Shown in pieces: positions 25,988 through 35,001 of a DNA stretch of 64,000 nt. Origin of the DNA: CAZDET01 sp964504335 (GTDB lineage: Bacteria > Bacteroidota > Bacteroidia > Chitinophagales > Saprospiraceae); assembly GCA_964504335.1 (NCBI GenBank), contig CAZDET010000008.1, forward strand, positions 1 through 64,000, given 5' to 3'. The notes under the pieces are model-generated. The model was not told where the DNA came from, ran no database searches, and was given only the letters and a program-made list of their open reading frames with translations. The position numbers and the translations under genes were made by a program. The first letter of the stretch is position 1, and every line of letters starts with the position of its first letter.

Positions 25988-27451
25988 ATGCAGAAGAACC
26001 AACTGACCATCACCCCTATCCTCTTGATGTTGTTTGCCATCTTTCTAGTGAGTTGCAAAACGGATAATGGATTTAGGCGGGAACTACGTTCGGCAGCCCA
26101 GGATGGAAACATCGATTCGGACGAGTGGCAGCAACTCACCGACTTGTACGAAGCAGATGCCAGCTTACAGGAGGAAGGCTCCCTGGAGAAAATCATTCTA
26201 GACAGTCATCCTGACGTAAGTATCGAAGATATTTCCGGTCCCCCGCCTCCCCCAGGCCGAACTATTTCCGAAGTAGCTGTCCTGGTAGAAAACTCTGCCA
26301 GTATGTACGGCTTCCTCGAGGGTAATACTCGCTTTAAGGATGCACTGCTCGACCTACTGACCCGATTTAGTGATAAGGATGGAGGCTACGTATTGTACTC
26401 TACGAATGATCAGGAGCTTCCTTTTTTCGACAATTCTTCCAAAGATCAGAACAGCCAACTGGTAAGCTTCATCCAAAAGCTCAACCCGGAGGAATTGCGC
26501 CAAATGGGCAATTTCCGGGAAACCAAGCTCAATGAGATCATTCAACGGGCAATCGAACGGACCAAGCGGGAAGGGCAACCGGTCGTGATCGTTTCCGATT
26601 TTATCGCCTCCATCAGTGGTGAGAGTGATATGCGCAACCAACTGACCGCCCAGAAATACACAATAAAAGAAGCCGTGCAGGGCCTGCCGGATGATTACGG
26701 CATGTTGCTCATCAAATTCCAATCAAATTTCGACGGCACCTACTATTCCTTTGATGAGAACTACTATTCGTTCGAAGGGAATCTCCCCTACTATATGTGG
26801 GTATTTGGGCCGGTTGACTTGCTGCGGGAATTTCCGGATCTTTATCAAATTGAGACCCTCAAGGATCATCAAAACCACTTTACCATTTTCGGCTCTAGCA
26901 AAGCGGTCGAGCCACCCTACTATTCCGTTTTACCCAATTTTGAAGGATCGGGGCGCTTTCGCCCGGCCGATCGCGGCAGCCCCCCGGTGACCACTCTTGA
27001 GGAAGTACGGCCCCAACGGAATAAGGAGACGTTTCAATTTGCCGTTGCTGTCGATCTTTCCCAATACCCTCTGAGTGATTCCTACCTTACGGACCCGTCC
27101 AATTACCGCCTATCGGCCGATGTAAGTGACCCGGGTCGCATTCTCGAGGTGCGTGCGCTGTCCAGCCGAGACGTGAACCCCTCCGACCGAGGTTCTGAAG
27201 GCTCTGCCACTCATTTGATCATTATTGAGGGCAATGACCTGTCAGCACCGGAGGTGGAAATGACCGTAGAACTGATATTTCAGTTGCCGGACTGGATCGC
27301 CGCGTCGACCAACGAGAACGACACAGCGTTGCAGCCCAACACGACCACTACCTTCGGATTTGGATACCTGGTCGAGGGCGTAGCGGCAGCCATCACCCAG
27401 AATAACCTGAACTACACTATCATTCAGCTACCTATAAACCTCACTCGATGA
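25988..27451 (+). CDS. Lipoprotein with von Willebrand A-like domain (operon gene 5)
   Basis: The 487-residue protein has a lipobox LVSC (Cys23) and a short acidic helical segment with AAQDGNIDSDEWQQL, reminiscent of a half EF-hand. A vWA-like domain begins near residue 95: strand EVAVLVENSASMYGF followed by helix and the later strand VVIVSDFIAS with an acidic residue. The MIDAS motif is DxSxS in classical vWA proteins but here it is ENSAS (Glu101, Ser103, Ser105), so metal binding may be altered. A beta-rich C-terminal half follows. vWA domains usually mediate metal-dependent protein contacts. It overlaps the next gene by 4 bp (ATGA). Confidence 0.75.
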   Translation: MQKNQLTITPILLMLFAIFLVSCKTDNGFRRELRSAAQDGNIDSDEWQQLTDLYEADASLQEEGSLEKIILDSHPDVSIEDISGPPPPPGRTISEVAVLVENSASMYGFLEGNTRFKDALLDLLTRFSDKDGGYVLYSTNDQELPFFDNSSKDQNSQLVSFIQKLNPEELRQMGNFRETKLNEIIQRAIERTKREGQPVVIVSDFIASISGESDMRNQLTAQKYTIKEAVQGLPDDYGMLLIKFQSNFDGTYYSFDENYYSFEGNLPYYMWVFGPVDLLREFPDLYQIETLKDHQNHFTIFGSSKAVEPPYYSVLPNFEGSGRFRPADRGSPPVTTLEEVRPQRNKETFQFAVAVDLSQYPLSDSYLTDPSNYRLSADVSDPGRILEVRALSSRDVNPSDRGSEGSATHLIIIEGNDLSAPEVEMTVELIFQLPDWIAASTNENDTALQPNTTTTFGFGYLVEGVAAAITQNNLNYTIIQLPINLTR

Positions 27452-27846
27452 ATCAATTATTCGCGGAAGCTTTCGAATTATTCGGCCTGGCTTACCAGGG
27501 GCAATTGTCGGATGATCTATTTAGAATCGATGCCTACTCAACGATGGGATACATCACTCTATCGTTGGCGCTGCTCGGAACCCTGATGTATTATATTTTT
27601 CTCGATCGCCCCAGAGGCGTTGGGTGGGTTACCTGGCTGATCTACGGCGCCGTCACGAGTCTAATCATTGCCGTGATCACTGCTTTCTATCTCGGAAACC
27701 GATTTGACAATGCCGCACTCGACTACCTCTTCGAAGACTACCTCGGCGTCGTGTTCATCGCACTGTTCTGGGGATTCGTTCTTTATTTCGTCTTTAGTCT
27801 GATCGTCAAGCGCTTCAGCGTAAACCGCCGCCGAAGCCCATTTTAA
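27448..27846 (+). CDS. Three-helix inner-membrane protein (operon gene 6)
   Basis: The 132-residue protein starts within the stop of the vWA gene (27448-27451). Hydrophobic segments lie at about residues 33-51, 60-81 and 99-121, with a basic C-terminus (KRFSVNRRRSPF) that would face the cytoplasm. Its size and placement suggest a membrane platform for the vWA lipoprotein and the tubulin-like protein encoded next, but no family is recognised. Confidence 0.7.
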   Translation: MNQLFAEAFELFGLAYQGQLSDDLFRIDAYSTMGYITLSLALLGTLMYYIFLDRPRGVGWVTWLIYGAVTSLIIAVITAFYLGNRFDNAALDYLFEDYLGVVFIALFWGFVLYFVFSLIVKRFSVNRRRSPF

Positions 27847-27870
27847 TCTAACCCCAAACACGTATACCCA

Positions 27871-29355
27871 ATGGCACAAAGAAAATTGTATCTGTTCGGA
27901 ATCGGAGGAACGGGCTCCCGAATCATCAAATCGCTCACTTTTTTGCTGGCCGCCGGCGTGCAGGTAAAAGGCTACACTATTGTTCCAATCATCATCGACC
28001 CCGATCGGTCGAACCACGACCTGGAGCGCACTATCCAAATCCTCAACGAATACCAGAAGGTGCACAAGACCGCCAAGCGACCAACTTCCGGGTTTTTCGC
28101 CACCCCCATCACCACTCTCCGGGATATTCAGGCCGAGCAGCAAGACAATTCGCAGAACCCCATTCCGGATGGGTTTCAATTTGATATTGACGGCACCCGC
28201 GACGATACGCTGCGCGACTTTGTGCAGTTCAATGACCTCACGCCGAACTCCCAGAAAATGATGCAGCTCCTGTTTGGCGATCAGTTGCTGAGCACTAAAC
28301 TCGGGAAGGGATTCTACGGCAATCCCAACATAGGGAGCATTGTTTTGAATCAGTTCAAGGATTCCTCCTACTTCAAGGCCTTCGCCAGCCAGTTTACCGC
28401 CGAGGACCGCATCTTTGTGGTAAGCAGCATTTTCGGCGGTACGGGAGCGGCTGGATTTCCGCTGCTGGTGAAAACCATTCGGCAAGCAGATAAAGCAAAT
28501 CTGCCCAATTCCGAATACCTGAAGAACGCCTCGGTGGGCGCCCTGACCATGCTCCCCTATTTCGGCGTGGAACCCGATGGCACAAGCCGCATCGAAAAAG
28601 GCACGTTCATCTCCAAAACCAAAGCTGCCCTTAGCTATTACGGCAAGGGGATCAATCAACAGATTACTTCGCTCTACTACCTCGGAGATCTCAATATGAC
28701 CGACTATCCGAATCAGGAGGGGGGATCGTCACAGCGCAACAATGCGCATTTTCTGGAGTTGGTCGGTGCTCTAAGTATCCTCGATTTTCTGCACGACGAT
28801 GAGCTGCAAACGCGACGCACCACCTACAAGGAATACGCCATCCGGGAGAATACGTCCGACATTCACTTTCCGCACCTGGCCGACGAGACGATGCAGGATA
28901 TCTTCCGTCCGCTTACCCAATATACCTATTGCTGCAAGTACTGGAAAGAGCACCTGTCCAATGCCGTCGAACAACAGGCCTGGTCGAAGGGGAAAGGCGG
29001 CAATGCCAATGTACCGTTGGACCACTCCTTTTTTAACGGTGATTTTTTCAAAAATAACCTCATGCGATTCAACGCCCATTACCTCGATTGGCTGCAGGAA
29101 ATGGGGCGTCAGAATCGATCCTTTGCACCCTTCGACTTAAATGTGGGCTCCAACTTCTTGCACAACATGGTGCGAGGCATCGAACAGCGCAAGACCGGCA
29201 ATTTCCTCAGTAAGAAGGTTGAATGGGACTACAGTTTATTCGACGATGCGCTCAATACAGCCGAAAAGAGTATGAGCGAAACCGAACCGGCCAAAAAGTG
29301 CATGGATCTCTTTTTCCAGGCATCGAAAGACATCTTCCAGAGAAAGTTTGCTTAA
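27871..29355 (+). CDS. Tubulin/FtsZ-like GTPase family protein (operon gene 7)
   Basis: The 494-residue cytoplasmic protein begins with a Rossmann-like strand and glycine loop YLFGIGGTGSRIIKSL (residues 7-22) and has the tubulin-type phosphate loop SSIFGGTGAAG at 185-195, a variant of the GGGTG(S/T)G signature. A later VGALTMLPYF strand fits the fold. It resembles the divergent bacterial tubulin-like families (Tubulin_2, FtsZ-like 1) more than FtsZ itself. Those families have been reported next to vWA and membrane proteins and proposed to remodel membranes. Here it sits between a three-helix membrane protein and a giant Hsp70/actin-like protein. GTP binding is well supported; polymerisation is inference. 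Confidence 0.8.
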   Translation: MAQRKLYLFGIGGTGSRIIKSLTFLLAAGVQVKGYTIVPIIIDPDRSNHDLERTIQILNEYQKVHKTAKRPTSGFFATPITTLRDIQAEQQDNSQNPIPDGFQFDIDGTRDDTLRDFVQFNDLTPNSQKMMQLLFGDQLLSTKLGKGFYGNPNIGSIVLNQFKDSSYFKAFASQFTAEDRIFVVSSIFGGTGAAGFPLLVKTIRQADKANLPNSEYLKNASVGALTMLPYFGVEPDGTSRIEKGTFISKTKAALSYYGKGINQQITSLYYLGDLNMTDYPNQEGGSSQRNNAHFLELVGALSILDFLHDDELQTRRTTYKEYAIRENTSDIHFPHLADETMQDIFRPLTQYTYCCKYWKEHLSNAVEQQAWSKGKGGNANVPLDHSFFNGDFFKNNLMRFNAHYLDWLQEMGRQNRSFAPFDLNVGSNFLHNMVRGIEQRKTGNFLSKKVEWDYSLFDDALNTAEKSMSETEPAKKCMDLFFQASKDIFQRKFA

Positions 29356-29381
29356 CCTAAACTCACCAAAACGCCCCGGTC

Positions 29382-32300
29382 ATGTCCAATAAGATTCCAT
29401 TTACCTTTCGCCTGTTTGAAAGCCAGAATCCCCGGCCCGGATGGTCGAGTGGCGAGCACCCGTACGGCGAAGGGGACCTCGATAAAATCCTCGATCCCAG
29501 TGGTGCTATCGCCAACCACGAGATTACCTCCATCCCCTCCCCATTTGCCCGCATGCACATCTACGACCACGCCTTTCGGCAAATTGCAGGTGCGGCCGAG
29601 CGCGATATCAATGCCCTGGAGGGAGAAACCATTTTCCACAAACTCGTATCCGAGGCACTCGACGTCGGAGAAATCCTCTTCAACGAGCACTTCTTCAACA
29701 AGCAGGCCAAAATTGAGCTCCACAAATGGAACATCGCCCAAGAGATTGAGACGATGGAGCGGAGTTCGGACCAGCACCAGTTGGTTCGCGACACCCTGGT
29801 ACTCTACATGGCTGGCGAGGAGGATGAAAGTTTCTCCTACATTGAAAATATCTGGATGGTCGAATACGATCATCAACTGGTGGGCGGTACTTCGCCTTAC
29901 ACCCTTTTCTTTGCGGCTTCCGAAGACTTGCGGCACATTAATCTGCGGCAGGGCGATCATCAATTTTTTGTGGATGATTATTGCCCGCTTCAACGTCGCA
30001 ATCGCGAGTTTCAGGTGGCGCTGTATTTGCTCTTCAAAAGGCGCAGCGAATTGCGGAAGTCCATGCCGCATTTCTACAACTATTTACTCCGCAGCCAGGA
30101 TGCCCTCAAGCAGTTAGATAAGGAAGGCTACAACGAAGTCACCTACAGTCTACAAAATGCCGATGAAGCCCTGGAGCGATTCGAGCAATCGCGGGTCGAC
30201 ATTTACTCAAAGAACAACAATCAGATTTTCCTGCTCCAGCGCTCGGAAAGCAGCCTTGATAACATCGATAGCGATTTTATCATCGGTAATTATGGTGGCC
30301 CCGGAAAAAATACCCGGACACAGGCCACCCGGAAACCAATGGTCCTTCAATCTGGCTACGAGAAGCGGCTGCGGTACTTCAACAATTTCTGGCAGCCCGG
30401 CACAAAGGTTCCCTCTTACGTGGAGGAGCAAAACCTGACGGAGCGCCAACTACCCGGTGGTCTGCCCGACCGCTATCCCTGGCTGACAGTAAGCGACTTT
30501 TTGACCCCGTCTCTAATCGAACTGCGCTTTCCGTTCAACAGCCAGCGCTTCGTAACCGGTGAGCTGATCAACTTCGAATCCTACGGCGACGGTGCCGATA
30601 TGGGCTTTTTGCCTCCCTTGCAGCCGCTATTCTTCGAGTACTTTACGGTAGAGGATCTCTCCAGAAAAATCGGGAACAATCCGGTCTTTTCATTGGAGAA
30701 AGGACGCAACGGAGAAGTGCGCGTCATCTTGCGCGTGCCCATCGCCAAAGATGGAGAATACATCACCCTGGAGCGGATTTACTACCGCGATGTAGATCCC
30801 GATCTTCACAACAATGCCGGGGCCATTGAAAAATTGGCCTTCAACCTTGGGTTTATCCCCTTCCTTTCCCAGGGGCTTTTTGACGAGCAGCGCCTCATGC
30901 TGATCGACGCCGCCGATGGGCAGGATGTCGAGTTGAAATTTTTCTTCGGCAATCAGGAGCGATTCGTGGAGAGCATTCAACGGTCGTACAAGGACAATCG
31001 CGGAAGCGCCGCCACCAAGTTCTATATCCCTAAAGGAAGAGTGGACTTCATCGAGGTAGCCTCCGGGCGACACAAGGGATTGGTAATTCCGAAATATCCA
31101 CCGGGTATTGCCCGACAGGGAGGAGGCTATGATATCGCCATTGATTTCGGCACAACCAATACGCACGTAGAGCTCAAGTCATCCGGGAGTACGGCCAACA
31201 TCTCCGAACCGCTGAAGTGCGACCATACTGACTTCTTGGTGGATCTGTCTATGCCCGGAAGTACCTCCATCAACCCGCTGCTCCAGGAACTCTTCCTCTA
31301 TCACGGAGTACCAGATAAAATAGGTCCGGACACGCCCTTCGACCTACCCTTCCGAACGGTTGTCTCCGAAACAGTTATTGGTTCTTACGATCAGGTGCAG
31401 GCCCTGGCCCACCTGAACATCCCCTTCTATTTTCAGAAAAAGAAGCACCCGGCGAATGATGTGCTGACAACGAATATCAAGTGGAGTAACATCAGCAATA
31501 CCCAACAGGGACACGGAAAAGCTCGCGTAAGTACCTTCATTGAAACCCTGCTCTGCATCATTCGCAACAAAGTGCTGGTAGAGGGAGGTGATCCGACACA
31601 GTGCAGTCTCACCTGGTTCTATCCATCGAGTATGGACCGCGGGCAGCGCGGCGCATTCGAACTCATCTGGAAAAGGGCAGCTTCCCATTACCTCGGCATA
31701 CCCGACAACAAAATTCAGGCGTTTTCGGAGTCGATTGCCCCCTACTACAAATCCGAAGAGGAAGGAGTAGTGTCTTCGAGGTATCCGGTAATCAATATCG
31801 ATATCGGAGGCGAAACGGTGGATATTGTTGCCATGCTGGGCGGAGAGCCTCAATTCCTCACCTCGGCAAAGTTTGCGGGCAATGCAGTATTTGGCGATGG
31901 TTTCGATCGGACCCGTGGTCAGAATAACGGCATCGTACAGTTTTTCTTGCCCCGGGTGCGGGAAGTACTGGAGCGCAACGACCTAAGGGATCTTCTCGAA
32001 GTACTCGCTCAGTTGCACAACCCCAAGCGCTTCAATTCGCCTGACCTGATGGCGTTCTTCCTCTCACTCGACCGAAATCCCGAGCTGAAGAAAAAAGCCA
32101 GCCGCTATTCCTTTGCGGACACCCTGAAAAGTACGATGGAATTCAAAATCATCTACTTGATTTTCTACGGTGCCATCATCTATCACCTCGCGAAGATCCT
32201 CAAACAACTTGGTCTGGACATGCCCGCCAACATTGGCTTGAGCGGAAACGGCTCCAAAATCATCGACTTACTGACAACCGATCAGCGCAGCCTCCGGCAG

Positions 32301-32843
32301 TTGACGATGAGGATCATCGAGGCCGTCTATGAGAAGAAGTACGACCAAAACAACGACCTGCGCATTGTCCCGAATCCCAATCCCAAGCAGGCGACTTGCA
32401 AGGGGGGCATCATCCTGATGAATCGCAATTTGCAAACGGACGACCACAAGCTTTCCTTCGATCGGGTCGTTTTACTCGGTGATAAGGAAAACCGCACCAT
32501 CAATGAAGATGGCGAGCGCTTCGACCGGCAGATCACCCAGTACAAGGAACTGGACAATACGGTTGAATCTTCGGTCATTTCGGAAGTCAAGGAATTTCTC
32601 AAATTGCTGTTTTCCATCAATGATTCGCTTTCGTTCCGCAATTTTGGCATCCGCGCCGATGAGCTGGATGAATACCGGCAAATCATGGAATACCGCATGG
32701 ATGATTCCCTGACAAAGGGGCTACAAACGCGGATGCAAACTGCGAGCAGTGGAGAGCCCATTTCGGAAACCCTGTTCTTTTACCCACTGATTGGTGGTTT
32801 ATACCGGCTCGGCCGCCATAAGGCTGGACTAGATTATCACTAG
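29382..32843 (+). CDS. Second giant protein with Hsp70/actin-type ATPase domain (operon gene 8)
   Basis: The 1153-residue protein has an unrecognised N-terminal half (about residues 1-570) and a C-terminal ATPase half with phosphate-1 AIDFGTTNTHVEL (Asp588), phosphate-2 NIDIGGETVDIVAML (Asp807) and adenosine loop IGLSGNGSKIIDLL (near 954). The layout parallels operon gene 1 although the N-terminal halves look unrelated. It recalls the large SrfB-type Hsp70-like proteins, but I cannot assign it to that family. No signal peptide, so cytoplasmic. It lies 26 bp after the tubulin-like gene and 14 bp before the next. Partnering of the two ATPases is likely from linkage. Confidence 0.78.
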   Translation: MSNKIPFTFRLFESQNPRPGWSSGEHPYGEGDLDKILDPSGAIANHEITSIPSPFARMHIYDHAFRQIAGAAERDINALEGETIFHKLVSEALDVGEILFNEHFFNKQAKIELHKWNIAQEIETMERSSDQHQLVRDTLVLYMAGEEDESFSYIENIWMVEYDHQLVGGTSPYTLFFAASEDLRHINLRQGDHQFFVDDYCPLQRRNREFQVALYLLFKRRSELRKSMPHFYNYLLRSQDALKQLDKEGYNEVTYSLQNADEALERFEQSRVDIYSKNNNQIFLLQRSESSLDNIDSDFIIGNYGGPGKNTRTQATRKPMVLQSGYEKRLRYFNNFWQPGTKVPSYVEEQNLTERQLPGGLPDRYPWLTVSDFLTPSLIELRFPFNSQRFVTGELINFESYGDGADMGFLPPLQPLFFEYFTVEDLSRKIGNNPVFSLEKGRNGEVRVILRVPIAKDGEYITLERIYYRDVDPDLHNNAGAIEKLAFNLGFIPFLSQGLFDEQRLMLIDAADGQDVELKFFFGNQERFVESIQRSYKDNRGSAATKFYIPKGRVDFIEVASGRHKGLVIPKYPPGIARQGGGYDIAIDFGTTNTHVELKSSGSTANISEPLKCDHTDFLVDLSMPGSTSINPLLQELFLYHGVPDKIGPDTPFDLPFRTVVSETVIGSYDQVQALAHLNIPFYFQKKKHPANDVLTTNIKWSNISNTQQGHGKARVSTFIETLLCIIRNKVLVEGGDPTQCSLTWFYPSSMDRGQRGAFELIWKRAASHYLGIPDNKIQAFSESIAPYYKSEEEGVVSSRYPVINIDIGGETVDIVAMLGGEPQFLTSAKFAGNAVFGDGFDRTRGQNNGIVQFFLPRVREVLERNDLRDLLEVLAQLHNPKRFNSPDLMAFFLSLDRNPELKKKASRYSFADTLKSTMEFKIIYLIFYGAIIYHLAKILKQLGLDMPANIGLSGNGSKIIDLLTTDQRSLRQLTMRIIEAVYEKKYDQNNDLRIVPNPNPKQATCKGGIILMNRNLQTDDHKLSFDRVVLLGDKENRTINEDGERFDRQITQYKELDNTVESSVISEVKEFLKLLFSINDSLSFRNFGIRADELDEYRQIMEYRMDDSLTKGLQTRMQTASSGEPISETLFFYPLIGGLYRLGRHKAGLDYH

Positions 32844-32857
32844 AATAATAGCCTGTT

Positions 32858-33841
32858 ATGAAATACCCATTCCCATTATTCGTGCTGCTGCTGGGCGGCC
32901 TCGTATTTGCTAATGCAGAGCGCTCCGATTCGCTCTTTCTTTCGGTCCGATCGCCGGATATAGAGCTTCTCGCTAATACGGATTCAACGCAGGAAGATAC
33001 CCTTATATCAAATTATCAGGCAGGAGACGCCGGCTCCACTTCCGACGCAAGCACCGCGATTTTGGCGGCCTCCCTGGAAAAGCAAGCTAGTGATATTGCC
33101 TTAATTCAGAATCGGTTACGATCCAATTTTCTACTAACTATGTTTACGTTAGGCATTGTAGTATTGCTTCTGTTTCTTGGATTTGTGCTGTTTCTATCAC
33201 GCATTCGCAAAGGCATTGATCGGCGCATTGAGGAGACTCTGGATCGCACCTTGAAGAACCGGGAGGAAGAAATACACAGAAGAATAATGAAGGAGCTAGA
33301 ACAGAAAGAGCAAACCGGACGGCCGAAGCAAGGCCCTTCCCCTATCGCCAACCCGACACAGGGGATTCGGAAACCGAATCCACCAGAACCCAAGCCCCAG
33401 GCCGAACCTACCGGGCAACCTGGATTTACGCCGCGCCAAGCAGACGACCCGGCCAACAGTAATCCCAATCCGGCTCCAGCCCGACCTTCCATCCCTTCCG
33501 TGCCGCCTCCCTCTGGATCAGTAATCCGCACCGAATATGCCGGAGCCCCCCGCAACGACGTGTTCTACGGCAACCACATCAGCTCCAAGCTGATCCCGTC
33601 GGAAACCGTTTACCAGATCGACGTGCACCAGGACAACCGGGCCGATCTGCGGCTCGTGAATCATCCGGAAACCCTTATGCGAGCCTTCCAGTATCCCGGC
33701 TCTTTTTTAACGGCTTGTAGGTTGCTGAAATCCGGCGAGCTGCGCAATCCGGGTTCGATTCAGTCTACCCCGGGCATTCTCCGCAAGGAAGGCAATAATT
33801 GGATTCTCGAAGAAAAAATCACCGTTACCGACTGGTCATGA
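32858..33841 (+). CDS. Single-pass protein with coiled coil and proline-rich linker (operon gene 9)
   Basis: The 327-residue protein has a signal peptide (cleavage near FANA-ER), a short periplasmic part, a TM helix at residues 91-113, a charged coiled-coil helix at about 115-150 (IDRRIEETLDRTLKNREEE), a proline/asparagine-rich linker of about 70 residues, and a C-terminal domain of about 100 residues (VFYGNHISSKLIPSETVYQIDVH) that would be cytoplasmic. Genes 2, 3 and 9 share the order periplasm, TM, coiled coil, cytoplasm. Gene 9 likely links the envelope to the ATPase or tubulin-like parts. No family recognised. Confidence 0.72.
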   Translation: MKYPFPLFVLLLGGLVFANAERSDSLFLSVRSPDIELLANTDSTQEDTLISNYQAGDAGSTSDASTAILAASLEKQASDIALIQNRLRSNFLLTMFTLGIVVLLLFLGFVLFLSRIRKGIDRRIEETLDRTLKNREEEIHRRIMKELEQKEQTGRPKQGPSPIANPTQGIRKPNPPEPKPQAEPTGQPGFTPRQADDPANSNPNPAPARPSIPSVPPPSGSVIRTEYAGAPRNDVFYGNHISSKLIPSETVYQIDVHQDNRADLRLVNHPETLMRAFQYPGSFLTACRLLKSGELRNPGSIQSTPGILRKEGNNWILEEKITVTDWS

Positions 33842-34869
33842 ATAATATTCGTGTAGCGATCTTCGGCCTCTTGTACTTCGCATTTTTCAGCGGCTTATTG
33901 AGTGCGTGCAGCGGATCAGAGCGCGCAGCCAAGCGGGACCTGGAAAGTCGGGAATGGGTTATTCGCCAAATCAAGGGAAACCAACTCATTCTCAATGGGC
34001 GGACTACGCTGGAACTAGCCGGTATCGAAGACAATCCCAATGTAGAAGCCTTTCTCAAGCAACAATTTCAAACCGACGCTCTGAGCGAACCGATCCGAAT
34101 CGTGTTGGATAACAACAACTTGCCACGCCGCCCCAGCCGGGCAGACGTGCTGCTTGGCTATGCCTCCGATGCGACCGGTAAAAACATTAATTGTTTACTA
34201 CTCCAACGAGAAATCTCCCAACTTGATACGAGCCTTTCCATCGATAGTTCGTACGCCTTCCAGCTATGCCAAGATGCCACATTAGCCACCTCCAACACTC
34301 AAGAAACGGAAGGCACCTCCCAATTTTCAGTAGAAAGGCTGCGGGAAGCCTGCTTTCAAGTTAAGCAAGTGCGCGCCAACGGGCAATCAGTGGGCATTGG
34401 CTCCGGCTTTTTCCTGACCGAATCCGGTATCGGGGTATCCAATCACCACGTACTGGAAAACGGCAGTGCCTTCGTCGTCAAGCGCTGCGCCGATGGTCGG
34501 GAATTCCCCATCCAGCGCATATTGGTCGACGATCCTCAATACGACTATACGATCTTCCAGGTGAGTGGGAGCGAATCGTTCACATACCTGCCCATGGAGG
34601 AGGGGCAGGTTGAGCAAGGCGATCCGATCTACGTGTACGGTACACCCCGCGATCTGTCTTGCTCTCTGACGCGCGGCATCGTCTCGGCACTGCGCGGGCC
34701 GCAACAGGAGCGCATTCAAATCGATGCCGCCATCTCTCCGGGCAACAGCGGCAGTGCTGTCGTAAATGAGGCAGGCCGGGTAATCGGTATCGCCACTTTT
34801 AAGCGTCGGGAGTGCGAAAATTGCAATTTTGCCATGAATATCGGGCTGATAAAGCCGCATATACCTTAA
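33838..34869 (+). CDS. Lipoprotein with trypsin-like protease domain (operon gene 10)
   Basis: From ATG 33838 (overlapping the previous stop, ATGA) the protein is 343 residues. It has a lipobox LSAC (Cys24), a segment at about 38-125 (EWVIRQIKGNQLILNGRTTLELAGI) that resembles a degenerate nuclease-like (SNase) or OB fold, and a trypsin-like domain at about 165-340. The triad is visible: His204 in SNHHVL, Asp236 in DYTIFQV, Ser304 in GNSGSAV. It therefore should be an active periplasmic or surface serine protease of the HtrA/trypsin-like type, but without a PDZ domain. Target may be another component of this operon. It is the last gene of the cluster. Confidence 0.82.
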   Translation: MNNIRVAIFGLLYFAFFSGLLSACSGSERAAKRDLESREWVIRQIKGNQLILNGRTTLELAGIEDNPNVEAFLKQQFQTDALSEPIRIVLDNNNLPRRPSRADVLLGYASDATGKNINCLLLQREISQLDTSLSIDSSYAFQLCQDATLATSNTQETEGTSQFSVERLREACFQVKQVRANGQSVGIGSGFFLTESGIGVSNHHVLENGSAFVVKRCADGREFPIQRILVDDPQYDYTIFQVSGSESFTYLPMEEGQVEQGDPIYVYGTPRDLSCSLTRGIVSALRGPQQERIQIDAAISPGNSGSAVVNEAGRVIGIATFKRRECENCNFAMNIGLIKPHIP

Positions 34870-35001
34870 TTTCTAATAATAGATCGACTTAAAGAGAGCA
34901 CGATTCTTTCAAGCTCAAATCAGGCTATTTCTGGTGAGACCTCCCCTGCTACAAGCCGATAATTTGCAATATCTTCACTGCCTCCTACAACTGCTACCGT
35001 C

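Noticed and set aside
27661..28659. 332-codon minus-strand frame across the tubulin-like gene
   Set aside because: Antisense to two good genes and without signal or family features.
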